Shown: positions 1 to 9,182 of the stretch, in pieces | Layout: every line of letters begins with the position of its first letter | Numbering within the stretch: the stretch's first letter is position 1 | Origin: Desulfobacula sp. | Lineage (GTDB): Bacteria > Desulfobacterota > Desulfobacteria > Desulfobacterales > Desulfobacteraceae | DNA: 64,000 nt | Assembly: GCA_023701135.1 (NCBI GenBank) | Contig: JAMPXP010000013.1 | Location: 1 to 64,000, forward strand | Direction of reading: 5' to 3' | Notes under the pieces: model-generated | The model's database searches: none | What the model saw: the letters and a program-made list of their open reading frames with translations, nothing else | Told to the model about the DNA's origin: nothing | Program-made: the position numbers and the translations under genes

Positions 1-53
1 ACCGATCAAAGAAAAATCATACAATCCCCATAGCCGCCTCGGGGCTGAAATAA

Positions 54-402
54 CCTTCAGTTCATCCATTTAATCGATTTGTTGCAAGGCTGAAAAGAAA
101 TTCAACTGGGCATTGTGGCATGCAACAATCGATTAAACGCTCTTCCATTGATTCGCAACGCTACAGAGTGCATCCGGATTGCAAAAAGCTTTTGTGCTTT
201 GTATATGATCCAGAGGGCTGGATTTCAAATCCTTGCGGGCTTGAAAATGACCTCAATAAAAGAGAAGATGATTTCGAGAAAGGTTCTTATCGTACCCAGG
301 GGGCACTATGCATGGCAATTCTTTCCAGCGGACTATCAAAAGCTGCGCTTTTGTCATTCGCTGGACTCAAACGATGAGCAAAATATAGCAAAAAGGGCAT
401 AG
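54..402 (+). pseudogene. Possible remnant of a restriction-nuclease-like C-terminus (frameshifted)
   Basis: The frame starting near 54 and read through 377 contains a conserved-looking stretch, HPDCKKLLCFVYDPEG followed by NPCGLENDL. From memory this resembles the C-terminal PD-(D/E)XK-like part found in DpnII/MboI-type and other restriction-associated proteins. After about position 283 the continuation that would fit such a domain (KVLIVPRG) lies in another frame (the one open from 115 to 402), which suggests a frameshift. No intact upstream domain is present, since a stop lies at 51-53. I therefore read this as the decayed tail of a longer gene. The family assignment is recollection, not a search. 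The rest of the first 405 bases shows no other gene. Confidence 0.3.
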
Positions 403-405
403 CCT

Positions 406-1317
406 ATGAGATCAAAATGGCTAAACTGTGTTAAATACTTTACCCGTTTCATCATCTTATCTGTTTGCCTCATGGGATGCGCAGGACAGGCTGGTTACAT
501 TCAGACTGCGGACCAGCCGCCGAACCTTCCGTCAAAAGACACTGCCTTAACCATTCCAGAGGCACTGAGAGAGAAAGTTCGCCTTTCTGAGGACCTGGGG
601 CGAGAACTCTACATTATTGACAAAATGGCTGCCATAGGAACTGATGTGATGCTGGAAAATCTTACCGATTCCAAAAAGGCTGGTATTTGCGGATATATTG
701 TCTTCAGAGAAGGCAACGAGCAAAACCAGCCCACAGGGTCTTGGCTGGTACAATTTTTTGTAGATGAAGCTGAGCCAAAGATTGGGTACAAGGTCCTAAT
801 TACGCCTCCTACTACGCCCGGCCGTACAAAAACGCAGTTCGAAGAAGTCACTCCGCCAAGGGCGCCCACTGATGGCGAACTCAATCTTTTCCGCTCTATC
901 CGTACTGCTCTCGTTGCAGTTCCTGATCGTCCCAACCAGCCGGTCAATCCTGTAGTGATCCCCGCCCAAGCCATAGGAGAAGAGGGTATTCTTGTGTACC
1001 TTCTTGCTGGAACGAAGAAAGACAAAGTCGCGGTGATGGGTAAGCACTATCGGGTTTTGGTCTCAAATGACGGACTTAAGGTAAACAGGGTTGAACCGCT
1101 CACCAAGACCGTTCTTGAAACCCAGTTCAATCCCCCTGAACCTGGAGGCAAGCCAGATGCGCTTATTGTGACCCATCTGTTTAGTGATTACCCTTTCGAA
1201 ACACACGTATTTATCAGCAATCTTCATCACGTGCCTCTTTTTGTGGGCACAGAAAAATATACTTGGTGCATCAGCGAAGGAAAAATAAGGCTGGTGTCCT
1301 TAAAGACCCGACAATAG
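406..1317 (+). CDS. Hypothetical lipoprotein
   Basis: The 303-residue protein starts with a basic stretch and a hydrophobic segment (about residues 14-24). It ends in a lipobox LMGC with the cysteine at residue 25, so it should be exported and lipid-anchored. The mature part is soluble, rich in proline and charged residues, with no motif I recognise. The ribosome site before 406 is weak. The gene stands alone: upstream is a decayed fragment and downstream is a 209-base gap before a toxin-antitoxin pair. Function is unknown. Confidence 0.7.
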   Translation: MRSKWLNCVKYFTRFIILSVCLMGCAGQAGYIQTADQPPNLPSKDTALTIPEALREKVRLSEDLGRELYIIDKMAAIGTDVMLENLTDSKKAGICGYIVFREGNEQNQPTGSWLVQFFVDEAEPKIGYKVLITPPTTPGRTKTQFEEVTPPRAPTDGELNLFRSIRTALVAVPDRPNQPVNPVVIPAQAIGEEGILVYLLAGTKKDKVAVMGKHYRVLVSNDGLKVNRVEPLTKTVLETQFNPPEPGGKPDALIVTHLFSDYPFETHVFISNLHHVPLFVGTEKYTWCISEGKIRLVSLKTRQ

Positions 1318-1490
1318 AACTCAGTGATCGCCCGACTTTTGGGTAAAGCGGATGCAGGAACACGTTGTTTTTTCAAATACGTGGCCGCAAGACCCCTCTA
1401 AGAGAACCCGGAACCCGTTCTAAGCCCTGGCTCATGCGGCAAGGATTGGGTGGCCCGTTGGTGATATAGGTAGTCCGCTGGGAAATCCAT

Positions 1491-1526
1491 TTGACAACCG
1501 TAACCCGATGAGTTACGTTGTAATAC
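1491..1526 (+). promoter_or_regulatory. Putative higBA promoter with operator-like inverted repeat
   Basis: A consensus -35 box TTGACA lies at 1491-1496. It is followed by the inverted repeat CGTAAC-N7-GTTACG at 1499-1517, directly before the toxin start at 1527. HigA-type antitoxins usually repress their own promoter by binding such palindromes. The -10 box is not clear: TACGTT is at the right distance but weak. There is no good ribosome site in front of the toxin. Confidence 0.4.
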
Positions 1527-1805
1527 ATGATAAAATCATTCAAGCATAAAGGATTGGAAGATTTTTTTTATACGGGAAGCAAAAAGGGAATATTGCCAAA
1601 TCATGCAAACAGGCTCGGAAGAATCCTGGATCGATTGAATGCCGCAGCAGAAATCAAAGATATGAACTATCCGGGTTCCTTTCTTCATCCATTAACAGGA
1701 GACAAGAAAGGGTTCCATTCTGTCAAAGTTTCCGGCAATTGGCGTGTATTCTTCACATTTGAAGAAGGTGACGCCTACATTGTGGACTATGCTGATTATC
1801 ATTGA
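1527..1805 (+). CDS. higB: HigB-type toxin (RelE/ParE superfamily)
   Basis: The 92-residue protein has the size and layout of HigB mRNA-interferase toxins, which cut translated mRNA at the ribosome. It has an N-terminal helix beginning IKSFKHKGLEDFF, a central helix (ANRLGRILDRLNAA), then the strand pattern GFHSVKVSGNWRVFFTFE ending in VDYADYH, typical of the RelE fold. Its stop is 11 bases before the start of the antitoxin, so the pair is co-transcribed in the HigB-first order of this family. No ribosome site is obvious, so low expression is plausible. Confidence 0.88.
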   Translation: MIKSFKHKGLEDFFYTGSKKGILPNHANRLGRILDRLNAAAEIKDMNYPGSFLHPLTGDKKGFHSVKVSGNWRVFFTFEEGDAYIVDYADYH

Positions 1806-1816
1806 GAGGTGTATAT

Positions 1817-2155
1817 ATGAGAAAAATGACAAGAAGACCCACACATCCGGGTCATATTTTAAGGGAGGATTATTTGGTCCCTCTTTCCGTCAAAATTCAA
1901 GATATGGCCGAAATCCTGGGCATTTCAAGGAAAACGCTTTCCAAAATAATCAATGAAAGAGGTTCCATCACGCCTGACATGGCCTTACGACTCTCCCGGG
2001 CCTTTGATACGTCTCCGGATTTCTGGCTGAATCTGCAAAAGAATTTCGATTTATGGCTTGCAGAACAAACCTCAACTGAATGGCAGAAAGTTAAACCCTT
2101 TCCCGAACATATACTGCACCGGGATTCAACAGTGATCAGCGAACCCGTCGCTTGA
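1817..2155 (+). CDS. higA: HigA-type antitoxin, XRE-family HTH
   Basis: This 112-residue protein has the HigA signature: an N-terminal segment with HPGHILRED, then an XRE helix-turn-helix (IQDMAEILGISRKTLSKIIN) and the following PDMALRLSRAFDTSPDFWLNLQ. I chose the ATG at 1817 over the in-frame TTG at 1802 because GAGAGGTG lies just upstream of 1817. It should neutralise the upstream toxin and autorepress the operon. The C-terminal tail (about the last 30 residues) is longer than in minimal HigA proteins. Confidence 0.9.
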   Translation: MRKMTRRPTHPGHILREDYLVPLSVKIQDMAEILGISRKTLSKIINERGSITPDMALRLSRAFDTSPDFWLNLQKNFDLWLAEQTSTEWQKVKPFPEHILHRDSTVISEPVA

Positions 2156-2178
2156 GCGGGACCGTTCCAAGCCGCGCC

Positions 2179-3063
2179 TTATGCCGACCGGCTCTCCCTC
2201 ACCATATCGGCGGGGCTCTGCCCGAAATAGCGCTTGAATTCGCGGCTGAACTGGGAGGAGCTTTCATAGCCCACCCTGTCGGCGGCAAGATAGGCCTTCA
2301 GGCCTTCCTGGAGCATTAAATCCCTTGCCTTGGTCAGCCGGATCTTTTTCAGATACTGTATGGGGGAATCCGAGGTAATCTCCTTAAAGGCCCGGTGAAA
2401 GGCCGAGGCGCTCATTCGGGCGGCCCCGGCCAGTTGTTCCACGTCTATTTTTTCCGCATAATGATTCTGCAGGACCTTCAAGGCATGGGCCACCTGGGAA
2501 AAGGCGCCGCTGTGCATGGCCAGGGAATAGAGCACCGATGCCTGGGCGCCGCAAAGGGCCCGGTAAAGGATTTCCCGCACCAGGCCGGGGCCCAGGATCC
2601 GGGTTTCCGCCTCGGACCGGAGGCATTTGACCAGCCGGGCCGCTGCATGGGCCATGTCTTCGTCCATGGCCGCCGGACCGATCCCGCAGGGCAGGCCCTT
2701 TTCACCGGCGGCCCGGATATCCGCCTGGAGTCCCAGTTGGCCGATCAGGTCATGCAACTGGGGCATATCAATATCAATGACCATGCCGCGCAAGGGTTCT
2801 TCGGGGCTTGCAAAAATCTCGCATTCAAGGGGCATGGCCACGGAGGTCACCAGGTAATGGTCGGCGTCGTACCGGAATTTCAGGCCGCCCAGGCAGGCGA
2901 TCTTATAGCCCTGGGCCACGATATAGATACCGGGGTCATAGACCATGGGCTCCCGGGGGACATGCTTTGTTTCTTTAAAAAAACGGACCCCTTTAAGCCG
3001 CGATTCAGAGGCTCCGTCAGCGATTTCCGGAAAATTTTTCAATATTTCGGCCATGGGTGACAT
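2179..3063 (-). CDS. AraC-family transcriptional regulator (AraC_N cupin type)
   Basis: The 294-residue protein has an AraC_N (cupin_6) sensing domain in roughly residues 20-170 (e.g. VYDPGIYIVAQGYK). Its C-terminus carries the double helix-turn-helix of AraC regulators (VEQLAGAARMSASAFHRAFK and VGYESSSQFSREFKRYFG). The start at 3063 is supported by a strong ribosome site (GAAGGAGG). The open frame continues upstream to 3291, but that part has no ribosome site and overlaps the intergenic region. It is divergent from the molybdopterin hydroxylase genes at 3316, which it most likely controls in response to a small substrate, possibly an aldehyde. The 250-base gap should hold both promoters. Confidence 0.85.
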   Translation of the reverse strand: MSPMAEILKNFPEIADGASESRLKGVRFFKETKHVPREPMVYDPGIYIVAQGYKIACLGGLKFRYDADHYLVTSVAMPLECEIFASPEEPLRGMVIDIDMPQLHDLIGQLGLQADIRAAGEKGLPCGIGPAAMDEDMAHAAARLVKCLRSEAETRILGPGLVREILYRALCGAQASVLYSLAMHSGAFSQVAHALKVLQNHYAEKIDVEQLAGAARMSASAFHRAFKEITSDSPIQYLKKIRLTKARDLMLQEGLKAYLAADRVGYESSSQFSREFKRYFGQSPADMVRESRSA

Positions 3064-3315
3064 AAAAATCCTCCTTCTTTTTTTTATCTGATTTAGACAA
3101 TATTCATGGGGATAAATCAATCCAAAACAAAGGGTCCGGCAGAAATAGGCAATATTTTGAGAGGATTGGATATTCCCGATTCGTTCGCCGCGTATTAATA
3201 TCCGTTCAAGACACCGACAACCCGGGACCGGGTTTGCCGCCCTGGTCCTTCCGGAACAGGGGGTTGCCCGGTTCATGTTCATGATTAACACGATAACCAG
3301 ATAAAGGAGGCTTGA

Positions 3316-3777
3316 ATGTTTACATTCACTGTGAACGGCAAGAAAAAACAGGTGGATGCGGCCCCGGAGACGCCTTTGTTATGGGTTCTGCGGGACAACC
3401 TGGGGATTACCAGCGTGAAATATGCCTGCGGCGTCGCCGAATGCGGCATGTGCACAGTCCTCATTAACGGCAAGGCCCGGCGTTCCTGTGTGGTCAGCGT
3501 GGAGGAGGCCCGGGAAAGCGATATCACGACCATCGAAGGCCTGCCCGACAATCATCCGGTAAAGCTTGCCTGGATCGAAAAACAGGTGCCCCAGTGCGGA
3601 TACTGCCAGCCCGGCATCATGCTCCAGACCGTTGATTTTCTGTCCCGTACGCCCAACCCGTCGGAAGCACAGATCAACCAGGCCATGGATGACGTCATCT
3701 GCCGGTGCGGCTCCCATCCGAGGATGAAACAGGCCATTGTGCTGGCCGCCCAAATGACCGCCAAACAAGGAGGCTAG
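3316..3777 (+). CDS. (2Fe-2S)-binding subunit of a xanthine-oxidase-family hydroxylase
   Basis: The 153-residue protein holds the eight cysteines of the small subunit of molybdenum hydroxylases. A plant-type [2Fe-2S] set is at C38, C43, C46 and C58, and a helical-domain [2Fe-2S] set at C94, C97, C129 and C131. It passes electrons from the molybdopterin subunit encoded 3 bases downstream. The pair has the layout of IorA/IorB (isoquinoline 1-oxidoreductase) and related periplasmic aldehyde oxidoreductases. AAAGGAGG precedes the start. Confidence 0.93.
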   Translation: MFTFTVNGKKKQVDAAPETPLLWVLRDNLGITSVKYACGVAECGMCTVLINGKARRSCVVSVEEARESDITTIEGLPDNHPVKLAWIEKQVPQCGYCQPGIMLQTVDFLSRTPNPSEAQINQAMDDVICRCGSHPRMKQAIVLAAQMTAKQGG

Positions 3778-3780
3778 GAT

Positions 3781-5925
3781 ATGAAAACCAAGATAACGAG
3801 ACGGTCTTTTCTGAAGAACACCAGCCTGGTGATTGCAGCAACCGCCTTTTCAGGGTCTTTCACCCTGTTCAACGCCTCTCCGGCAAGGGGCGATTCAGCA
3901 CTTCCCTTTAAACCCCACGCCTTCCTGGAAATTGCAGCGGACGACGGGATTACCGTCTGGGTGGGCCAGACCAATCTGGGCCAGGGAACCCATACCGGCA
4001 TTCCCATGATCATCGCCGATGAGCTGGATGCCGCCTGGGAAAGGGTGGCGGTCAAAACGGCCCTGGCGGCGGAACCCTTTAAGGACCCGCAGTGGGGCGC
4101 CCAGGTGACCGGCGGAAGCACCAGTATCCGCCACCGCTGGGATCTGCTCCGGAAGGTCGGGGCTGCGGCCCGGCAGATGCTGGTGGAAGCGGCGGCCGAA
4201 GAATGGAAGATTCCGGCGGGCCAGTGCACGGCCAGGGACGGCCGGGTCCTTCACCCGGACGGGCGCAGCCTCAGTTTCGGCCAACTGGCCCGGGCTGCGG
4301 CCCAGCGGCCAATGCCTGAAAATCCTTCCCTTAAAACCCCCCAGGCCTATGGCATCATCGGCACCTCCCGGACCCGGCTGGACATTCCGGACAAGGTCAT
4401 GGGCAAAACCGTTTTCGGGATGGATTTCACCCTTCCGGACATGTGCATTGCCCTGGTGGCCCGTCCGCCCCGTTTCGGCGCATCCCTCGGGGCCTTTGAT
4501 GAAAAGGCGGCCCTGGCGGTGAAGGGCGTCGTCAAGGTGGTGCCCCTTGAAAACAGGGTGGCGGTCTGCGCCCAAACCACCTATGCGGCCATGCAGGGCC
4601 GGGACGCCCTGGGCGTCCAATGGTCCCCAGGGTCCCGGCCCGATCTGGATGACGCGGCCCTGGACAAGATCTACAAAGACTATCTGGAAAAACCCGGCGT
4701 CACGGCCAGAAACACGGGGGATGTCGCCGCCGCCTTTGCCAAGGCCCACCAGACCCTGGAACAGGCCTATAAGCTGCCCTATCTCTCCCACGCCCAGGTG
4801 GAGCCCATCAATTGCACGGCCCACGTGGAAAAAGAGCGCTGCCGGATCTGGATGCCCACCCAGGGGCAGACGGGGACCCAGCTCACGGCGGCCAAACTGA
4901 CCGGATTACCCCCTGAAAAGGTGGAGGTCATGACCCTGCCCGCCGGCGGCGGCTTCGGCCTGCGGGCCGAAATCGACCCGGTGGTTGATGCGGTTTTGCT
5001 GTCAAAGGCCCTGAACCGCCCGGTCAAGGTCATGTGGACCCGGGAAGACGATTTTGCCAATGACTATTTCCGGCCGGCCGGCCAGAGCAGGATCAAGGCC
5101 GGGCTGGATAAGGACGGGCGGTTGACGGCCTGGTCCCACAAGCTTGCCGCGCCATCGGTCATGTCCCGGCTGATGCCCCATGCTGTGGAAAAGGGCATTG
5201 ATCCCGATGCGGTTTCGGGCGTCCGGGATATGCCCTATGCCCTGCCCAACCTGCTGGTGGACTATGTGATGGTGAACCTTCCCATACCGGTGGGGTTCTG
5301 GCGCTCGGTGGGATATTCCGCCAATGCCTTTGCCGTGGAATCCTTTATGGATGAAATGGCCCACGCCGCCGGGAAAGATCCGGTCCAATTCCGCCTGGAT
5401 CACATGGAAAAAGACGCCAGGCCTTATCAGGTGCTCTCTCTCCTGGCGGAGAAGGGAGGATGGAACAGTCCCGTTCCCCCGGGCAGGGCCAGGGGGGTGG
5501 CCGTCACCTCCTGTTTTGAATCCTTTGCCGCCCATATGGCAGAGGTGTCCGTAAATGATAAGGGAACCATCACCGTGCATAAGATGGTCTGCGCCATTGA
5601 CTGCGGGACGGCCGTATTTCCCGATGGGATCCGGGCCCAGGCCGAAAGCGGGGTCATCATGGGCCTGAGCAACGCCTTCCATGAAAAGGTCAGTTTTGCC
5701 CAGGGCGGCGTGAAGACGGCCAATTATGACGCATACCCTGTCCTGACCATGTCCGAGGTGCCCGAGATAGAGGTGCATATCGCGAAAAACAATCTGAAGG
5801 CCGGGGGAGTGGGCGAGCCTGTTTTCCCGTCGGTGGCCCCTGCCGTGGCCAACGCCGTCTTTAAGGCCACGGGCGTCCGGCTCCGCGAGCTGCCCTTCAA
5901 ACGGGAGTCCCTGGTCAAGGGGTAA
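3781..5925 (+). CDS. Molybdopterin-binding subunit, IorB-like aldehyde/N-heterocycle hydroxylase
   Basis: This 714-residue protein begins with a twin-arginine signal (RRSFLK at residues 6-11, then a hydrophobic segment), so it should fold in the cytoplasm and be exported by Tat. The body carries the molybdopterin hydroxylase features: the QTNLGQGTHTG loop near residue 70, PAGGGFG in the middle and GGVGEPVFPSVAPA near the C-terminus, where the family's catalytic glutamate lies. The length is normal for the single-chain IorB type. The electron partner is encoded just upstream. No cytochrome c subunit gene follows, although some relatives have one, so the electron acceptor is not visible. The substrate (aldehyde or N-heterocycle) cannot be told from sequence. 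Confidence 0.92.
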   Translation: MKTKITRRSFLKNTSLVIAATAFSGSFTLFNASPARGDSALPFKPHAFLEIAADDGITVWVGQTNLGQGTHTGIPMIIADELDAAWERVAVKTALAAEPFKDPQWGAQVTGGSTSIRHRWDLLRKVGAAARQMLVEAAAEEWKIPAGQCTARDGRVLHPDGRSLSFGQLARAAAQRPMPENPSLKTPQAYGIIGTSRTRLDIPDKVMGKTVFGMDFTLPDMCIALVARPPRFGASLGAFDEKAALAVKGVVKVVPLENRVAVCAQTTYAAMQGRDALGVQWSPGSRPDLDDAALDKIYKDYLEKPGVTARNTGDVAAAFAKAHQTLEQAYKLPYLSHAQVEPINCTAHVEKERCRIWMPTQGQTGTQLTAAKLTGLPPEKVEVMTLPAGGGFGLRAEIDPVVDAVLLSKALNRPVKVMWTREDDFANDYFRPAGQSRIKAGLDKDGRLTAWSHKLAAPSVMSRLMPHAVEKGIDPDAVSGVRDMPYALPNLLVDYVMVNLPIPVGFWRSVGYSANAFAVESFMDEMAHAAGKDPVQFRLDHMEKDARPYQVLSLLAEKGGWNSPVPPGRARGVAVTSCFESFAAHMAEVSVNDKGTITVHKMVCAIDCGTAVFPDGIRAQAESGVIMGLSNAFHEKVSFAQGGVKTANYDAYPVLTMSEVPEIEVHIAKNNLKAGGVGEPVFPSVAPAVANAVFKATGVRLRELPFKRESLVKG

Positions 5926-6013
5926 AGAAAAGGGGTTAATTCCATCCGCCCCTTGAAATTTTATGCCGTATCGTCTAATGATAGCCTTTTATCCCTGACC
6001 TGAAAGGATTTCA

Positions 6014-6940
6014 ATGACATATACGGGTGAACTGATTGCCATGGCAACGGTGCTGTGCTGGACCATGAGCGTTCAGTTTTTCGAAGCCGCCTCCAAAAGG
6101 ATCGGGGCAACGCCGGTGAACATCATCCGGCTGACCTTTGCCCTGATCCTTTTCACCCTGCTGCTGATCATCAGAAGCGGGTTTCTTGTCCCGCTTCATT
6201 TTTCAGCCCATGCCTGGATCTATCTGGGCCTGTCCGGGGTGATCGGCTTTTTCCTGGGGGATATCTTCCTTTTCAAGGCCCTGGTGGAAATCGGGCCCCG
6301 GGTGGCCATGCTCATTTTCAGCCTGTCGGCCCCCACCACCGCCGTCATCGGCTGGCTCTTCCTGAATGAAACCTATGGGCCTTCCCAATGGGTGGGCATG
6401 GGGGTCACGCTCTCCGGCGTCGGCATGGTGGTCCTTGAAAGGAGCCGGAAACCGGTTGCCCCCTCAGCCCTCACGGTCCGGAACATTTCCCTGAAAGGGG
6501 TCCTCTTCGGCATCGGGGCCATGCTGGGCCAGGCCCTGGGCTATATCCTCAGCAAAACCGGCATGAAGGAAGGGGGCGAATACCTGGATGCCTTTTCCGC
6601 CACCCAAATCCGGGTCATTGCAGCCTTCCTGTGTTTCCTGGTTTTCTTTTCAGTTACAGGAAAATGGAAAAATGTGGGATCTGCCTTAAAGGACCGGAAA
6701 GCGGTTCTGATGACCGCTGCCGGGTCCGTCATCGGGCCTTTTCTGGGGGTGTCGCTGTCCCTTCTGACCCTGCATTATCTGACCACCGGCATCGCCTCCA
6801 CCTTTTTATCCCTGGTGCCTGTCTTCATTATCCCATTTTCCATTTTCCTGCACAAGGAGCACGTCTCCGTCCGGGCCATGGCCGGGGCCGTTATTGCCGT
6901 CTTCGGAATTTACCTGCTCATGGCCCATGGGCCAGCTTAA
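6014..6940 (+). CDS. EamA/DMT-family transporter
   Basis: The 308-residue protein is almost wholly hydrophobic, with about ten membrane segments in two homologous EamA halves (roughly 1-145 and 160-305). A typical half-end motif is SAPTTAVIGWLFLNETYGP near residue 110. Such proteins export metabolites or amino acids across the inner membrane; the substrate is unknown. The stop is 15 bases before the radical SAM gene, suggesting co-transcription. Confidence 0.88.
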   Translation: MTYTGELIAMATVLCWTMSVQFFEAASKRIGATPVNIIRLTFALILFTLLLIIRSGFLVPLHFSAHAWIYLGLSGVIGFFLGDIFLFKALVEIGPRVAMLIFSLSAPTTAVIGWLFLNETYGPSQWVGMGVTLSGVGMVVLERSRKPVAPSALTVRNISLKGVLFGIGAMLGQALGYILSKTGMKEGGEYLDAFSATQIRVIAAFLCFLVFFSVTGKWKNVGSALKDRKAVLMTAAGSVIGPFLGVSLSLLTLHYLTTGIASTFLSLVPVFIIPFSIFLHKEHVSVRAMAGAVIAVFGIYLLMAHGPA

Positions 6941-6955
6941 AAACAGGGGGTTGCC

Positions 6956-8659
6956 ATGTTTATTCCCACCACGCAAAAAGAAATGAAGGCTCTGGGCTGG
7001 GCCTCCCTGGACATCATCCTGGTGACCGGGGATGCCTATATTGACTCTCCCTTCATGGGCGTTGCCCTCATCGGAAAGGTGCTTCTGGATCAGGGATATC
7101 GAGTGGGCATCATCGGCCAGCCGGATCTGACAACGGATAAGGATATCGCCAGGCTGGGAGAGCCTTCTTTATTCTGGGGTATTACCGGGGGCTGCGTGGA
7201 TTCCATGGTGGCCAATTATACGGCCCTGAAGAAAAAAAGAAGATCCGATGACCATACCCCCGGCGGGGTCAACAACCGGCGGCCGGACCGGGCCGTTATC
7301 GCCTATGCCAACCTGGTCCGCCGCTATTTCAAAGAGACCCGGCCCATTGTGCTGGGCGGCATCGAGGCCAGCCTGAGGCGCATCGCCCATTATGATTTCT
7401 GGTCCAACAGCGTCCGGCGGTCCATTCTTTTCGACGCCAGGGCCGACTATCTTCTTTACGGCATGGCCCACGGCAGCATTCTTAAATTTGCCTCGGCCCT
7501 GAAAGAGAAAAAGCCGCCTGCCGGGCTGAAAGGCCTGGCCTGGATATCCAAGGAAAAGGCAGGGCTGGAGCTGCCTTCCTACGAAGCGGTTCAAAAAAGC
7601 AAAGATGATTATATCAAGGCCTTCCGGCTCTTTTACGAAAACAATGATCCTTTCACGGCCCAAACCCTTTGCCAGAAACACCAGGACCGGTATCTGGTCA
7701 TCAACCCCCCGGAAGCTTGCAGCACCACGGAAGAGCTGGATCATATCCACGGTCTTGGGTTTGAAAGGGACCTCCACCCCTTCCATCAACCCGGCGGCAG
7801 GGTCAGAGCCCTGGATACCATACGGTTTTCCATCCCCACCCATTACGGCTGCTATGGGGAATGCCGGTTCTGCGCCATCGCCGTTCACCAGGGCAGAACC
7901 GTCTGCTCCCGGAGCGAGGGGTCCATCCTGGAAGAAGCCAAAACCCTTTCCCGGCTGCCGGATTTTAAGGGATACATCCTGGATCTGGGCGGCCCCACGG
8001 CCAATATGTACGGATATGAATGCAAAAAAAAGCTTGAGAAAGGAGCCTGCAAGGACAAGGGCTGTCTTTTTCCCTCCCCCTGCAAGAGCCTTTGCCCGGA
8101 TCATTCAAAACAACTGGGCCTGCTCCGTAAGATTGAACGGCTGCCGGGCGTTAAAAAAGTGTTCATCAGCTCCGGCATACGGTATGACCTGATCTTCAGC
8201 GACACCCAAACCGGAGAAGCCTATCTTGAAAAAATAGTCGCGGACCATGTCTCCGGTCAGATGAAAATCGCCCCGGAGCACACGGCGCCCCATGTTCTGG
8301 CCCTCATGGGAAAGCAGCCCGTGGAACATCTCCTCAAATTCAAGCAGCAGTTTGACCGCCTGTCCAAAAAGGCGGGAAAACCCCAGTTTCTGACCTATTA
8401 TCTGATTGCGGCCCATCCCGGCTGCCGCCTGAAAGACATGCAGGATTTAAAACGGTTCTGCATCGAAAATCTGAAGACCATCCCGGAGCAGGTCCAGATA
8501 TTCACGCCCACGCCCTCCACCTGGTCCACCCTCATGTATTATACGGAAACGGACCCCTTTTCCGGGAAGCCCCTCTTTGTTGAAAAAGATCCCAAAGAAA
8601 AGGAAAAGCAGAAGCTGGCGGTGACGGCCAAACCCCTGGGGAAAAAAGGCAGGCGATGA
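6956..8659 (+). CDS. YgiQ-family radical SAM protein
   Basis: The 567-residue protein carries the radical SAM cluster motif C299-x3-C303-x2-C306 in HYGCYGECRFC, where the cysteines bind a [4Fe-4S] cluster with S-adenosylmethionine. It has the long N-terminal region typical of YgiQ/UPF0313 proteins (LDIILVTGDAYIDSP; GITGGCVDSMVANYT). A later cysteine-rich patch (about residues 352-385, ending CKSLCPDHSK) may bind another metal site. It is shorter than E. coli YgiQ (about 740) and lacks its C-terminal extension. The reaction is not known for the family. Its stop abuts the convergent PilZ gene. Confidence 0.9.
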   Translation: MFIPTTQKEMKALGWASLDIILVTGDAYIDSPFMGVALIGKVLLDQGYRVGIIGQPDLTTDKDIARLGEPSLFWGITGGCVDSMVANYTALKKKRRSDDHTPGGVNNRRPDRAVIAYANLVRRYFKETRPIVLGGIEASLRRIAHYDFWSNSVRRSILFDARADYLLYGMAHGSILKFASALKEKKPPAGLKGLAWISKEKAGLELPSYEAVQKSKDDYIKAFRLFYENNDPFTAQTLCQKHQDRYLVINPPEACSTTEELDHIHGLGFERDLHPFHQPGGRVRALDTIRFSIPTHYGCYGECRFCAIAVHQGRTVCSRSEGSILEEAKTLSRLPDFKGYILDLGGPTANMYGYECKKKLEKGACKDKGCLFPSPCKSLCPDHSKQLGLLRKIERLPGVKKVFISSGIRYDLIFSDTQTGEAYLEKIVADHVSGQMKIAPEHTAPHVLALMGKQPVEHLLKFKQQFDRLSKKAGKPQFLTYYLIAAHPGCRLKDMQDLKRFCIENLKTIPEQVQIFTPTPSTWSTLMYYTETDPFSGKPLFVEKDPKEKEKQKLAVTAKPLGKKGRR

Positions 8660-8660
8660 T

Positions 8661-9029
8661 TTATTCGGAAGATCCGTATTTTTTGATGAGATAGGTGACG
8701 ATGTCCAGGCGGGCCTGATCCATGGCCATGAACCTGAATCCGATGATAAAAAATTCCGGGTTGGCGTCTTTCTCGCACCACAGGCTTTCGGCATCAAAGA
8801 CCAGGTCTTCCTCCATGCCGAATTCCTCGCTCAGATTGATCCTGAGCCTGAAAACCGTTTTCAGTGCAGCGCTTTCCCGGCTGAACAGCATGATCCCCTC
8901 TGTTGAGATATCCCCCAGATAGCCGGCCAAAGCCCCGGTACTGTCATGGACCACTTTCAGATAAAAATAGAGCTGCTTCCGGTCAAACCTGCGTTTTTCA
9001 AATTTATTTAAAAGGCTGTGGTTCATCAT
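8661..9029 (-). CDS. PilZ-domain protein
   Basis: The small protein (about 122 residues) has both PilZ signatures for cyclic di-GMP binding: an arginine motif near the N-terminus (KRRFDRKQ) and DISTEGIMLF about 30 residues on. It has no other domain, so it is probably a small cyclic di-GMP receptor. I chose the ATG at 9029 because GAGGA lies four bases upstream; in-frame ATGs at 9026 and 9044 are alternatives. It is convergent with the radical SAM gene. Confidence 0.82.
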   Translation of the reverse strand: MMNHSLLNKFEKRRFDRKQLYFYLKVVHDSTGALAGYLGDISTEGIMLFSRESAALKTVFRLRINLSEEFGMEEDLVFDAESLWCEKDANPEFFIIGFRFMAMDQARLDIVTYLIKKYGSSE

Positions 9030-9182
9030 GGTTTCCTCATGCACAACATAAAAGATTCATTCCGGAGAGTCAAGATTCAGGCACATTTAAAATTTCCGGC
9101 CGGAAAATTCCATTGACAAAAACGGATGAATGGTTTAACCATTGGCAAGACTTTATCAATCTTCTTTCGTTCGGGAGAGAGC

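Noticed and set aside
1318-1526. A possible small RNA or gene in the gap before the toxin-antitoxin pair
   Set aside because: Apart from the promoter-like repeat there is no open frame of note, no hairpin with a T-run and no conserved motif.
2395-3060. Long open frames opposite the AraC gene, and similar ones opposite the hydroxylase, DnaK and carboxylase genes
   Set aside because: They are mirror frames of GC-rich coding genes with proline/glycine/arginine-rich composition and no ribosome sites. The gene on the other strand explains them.
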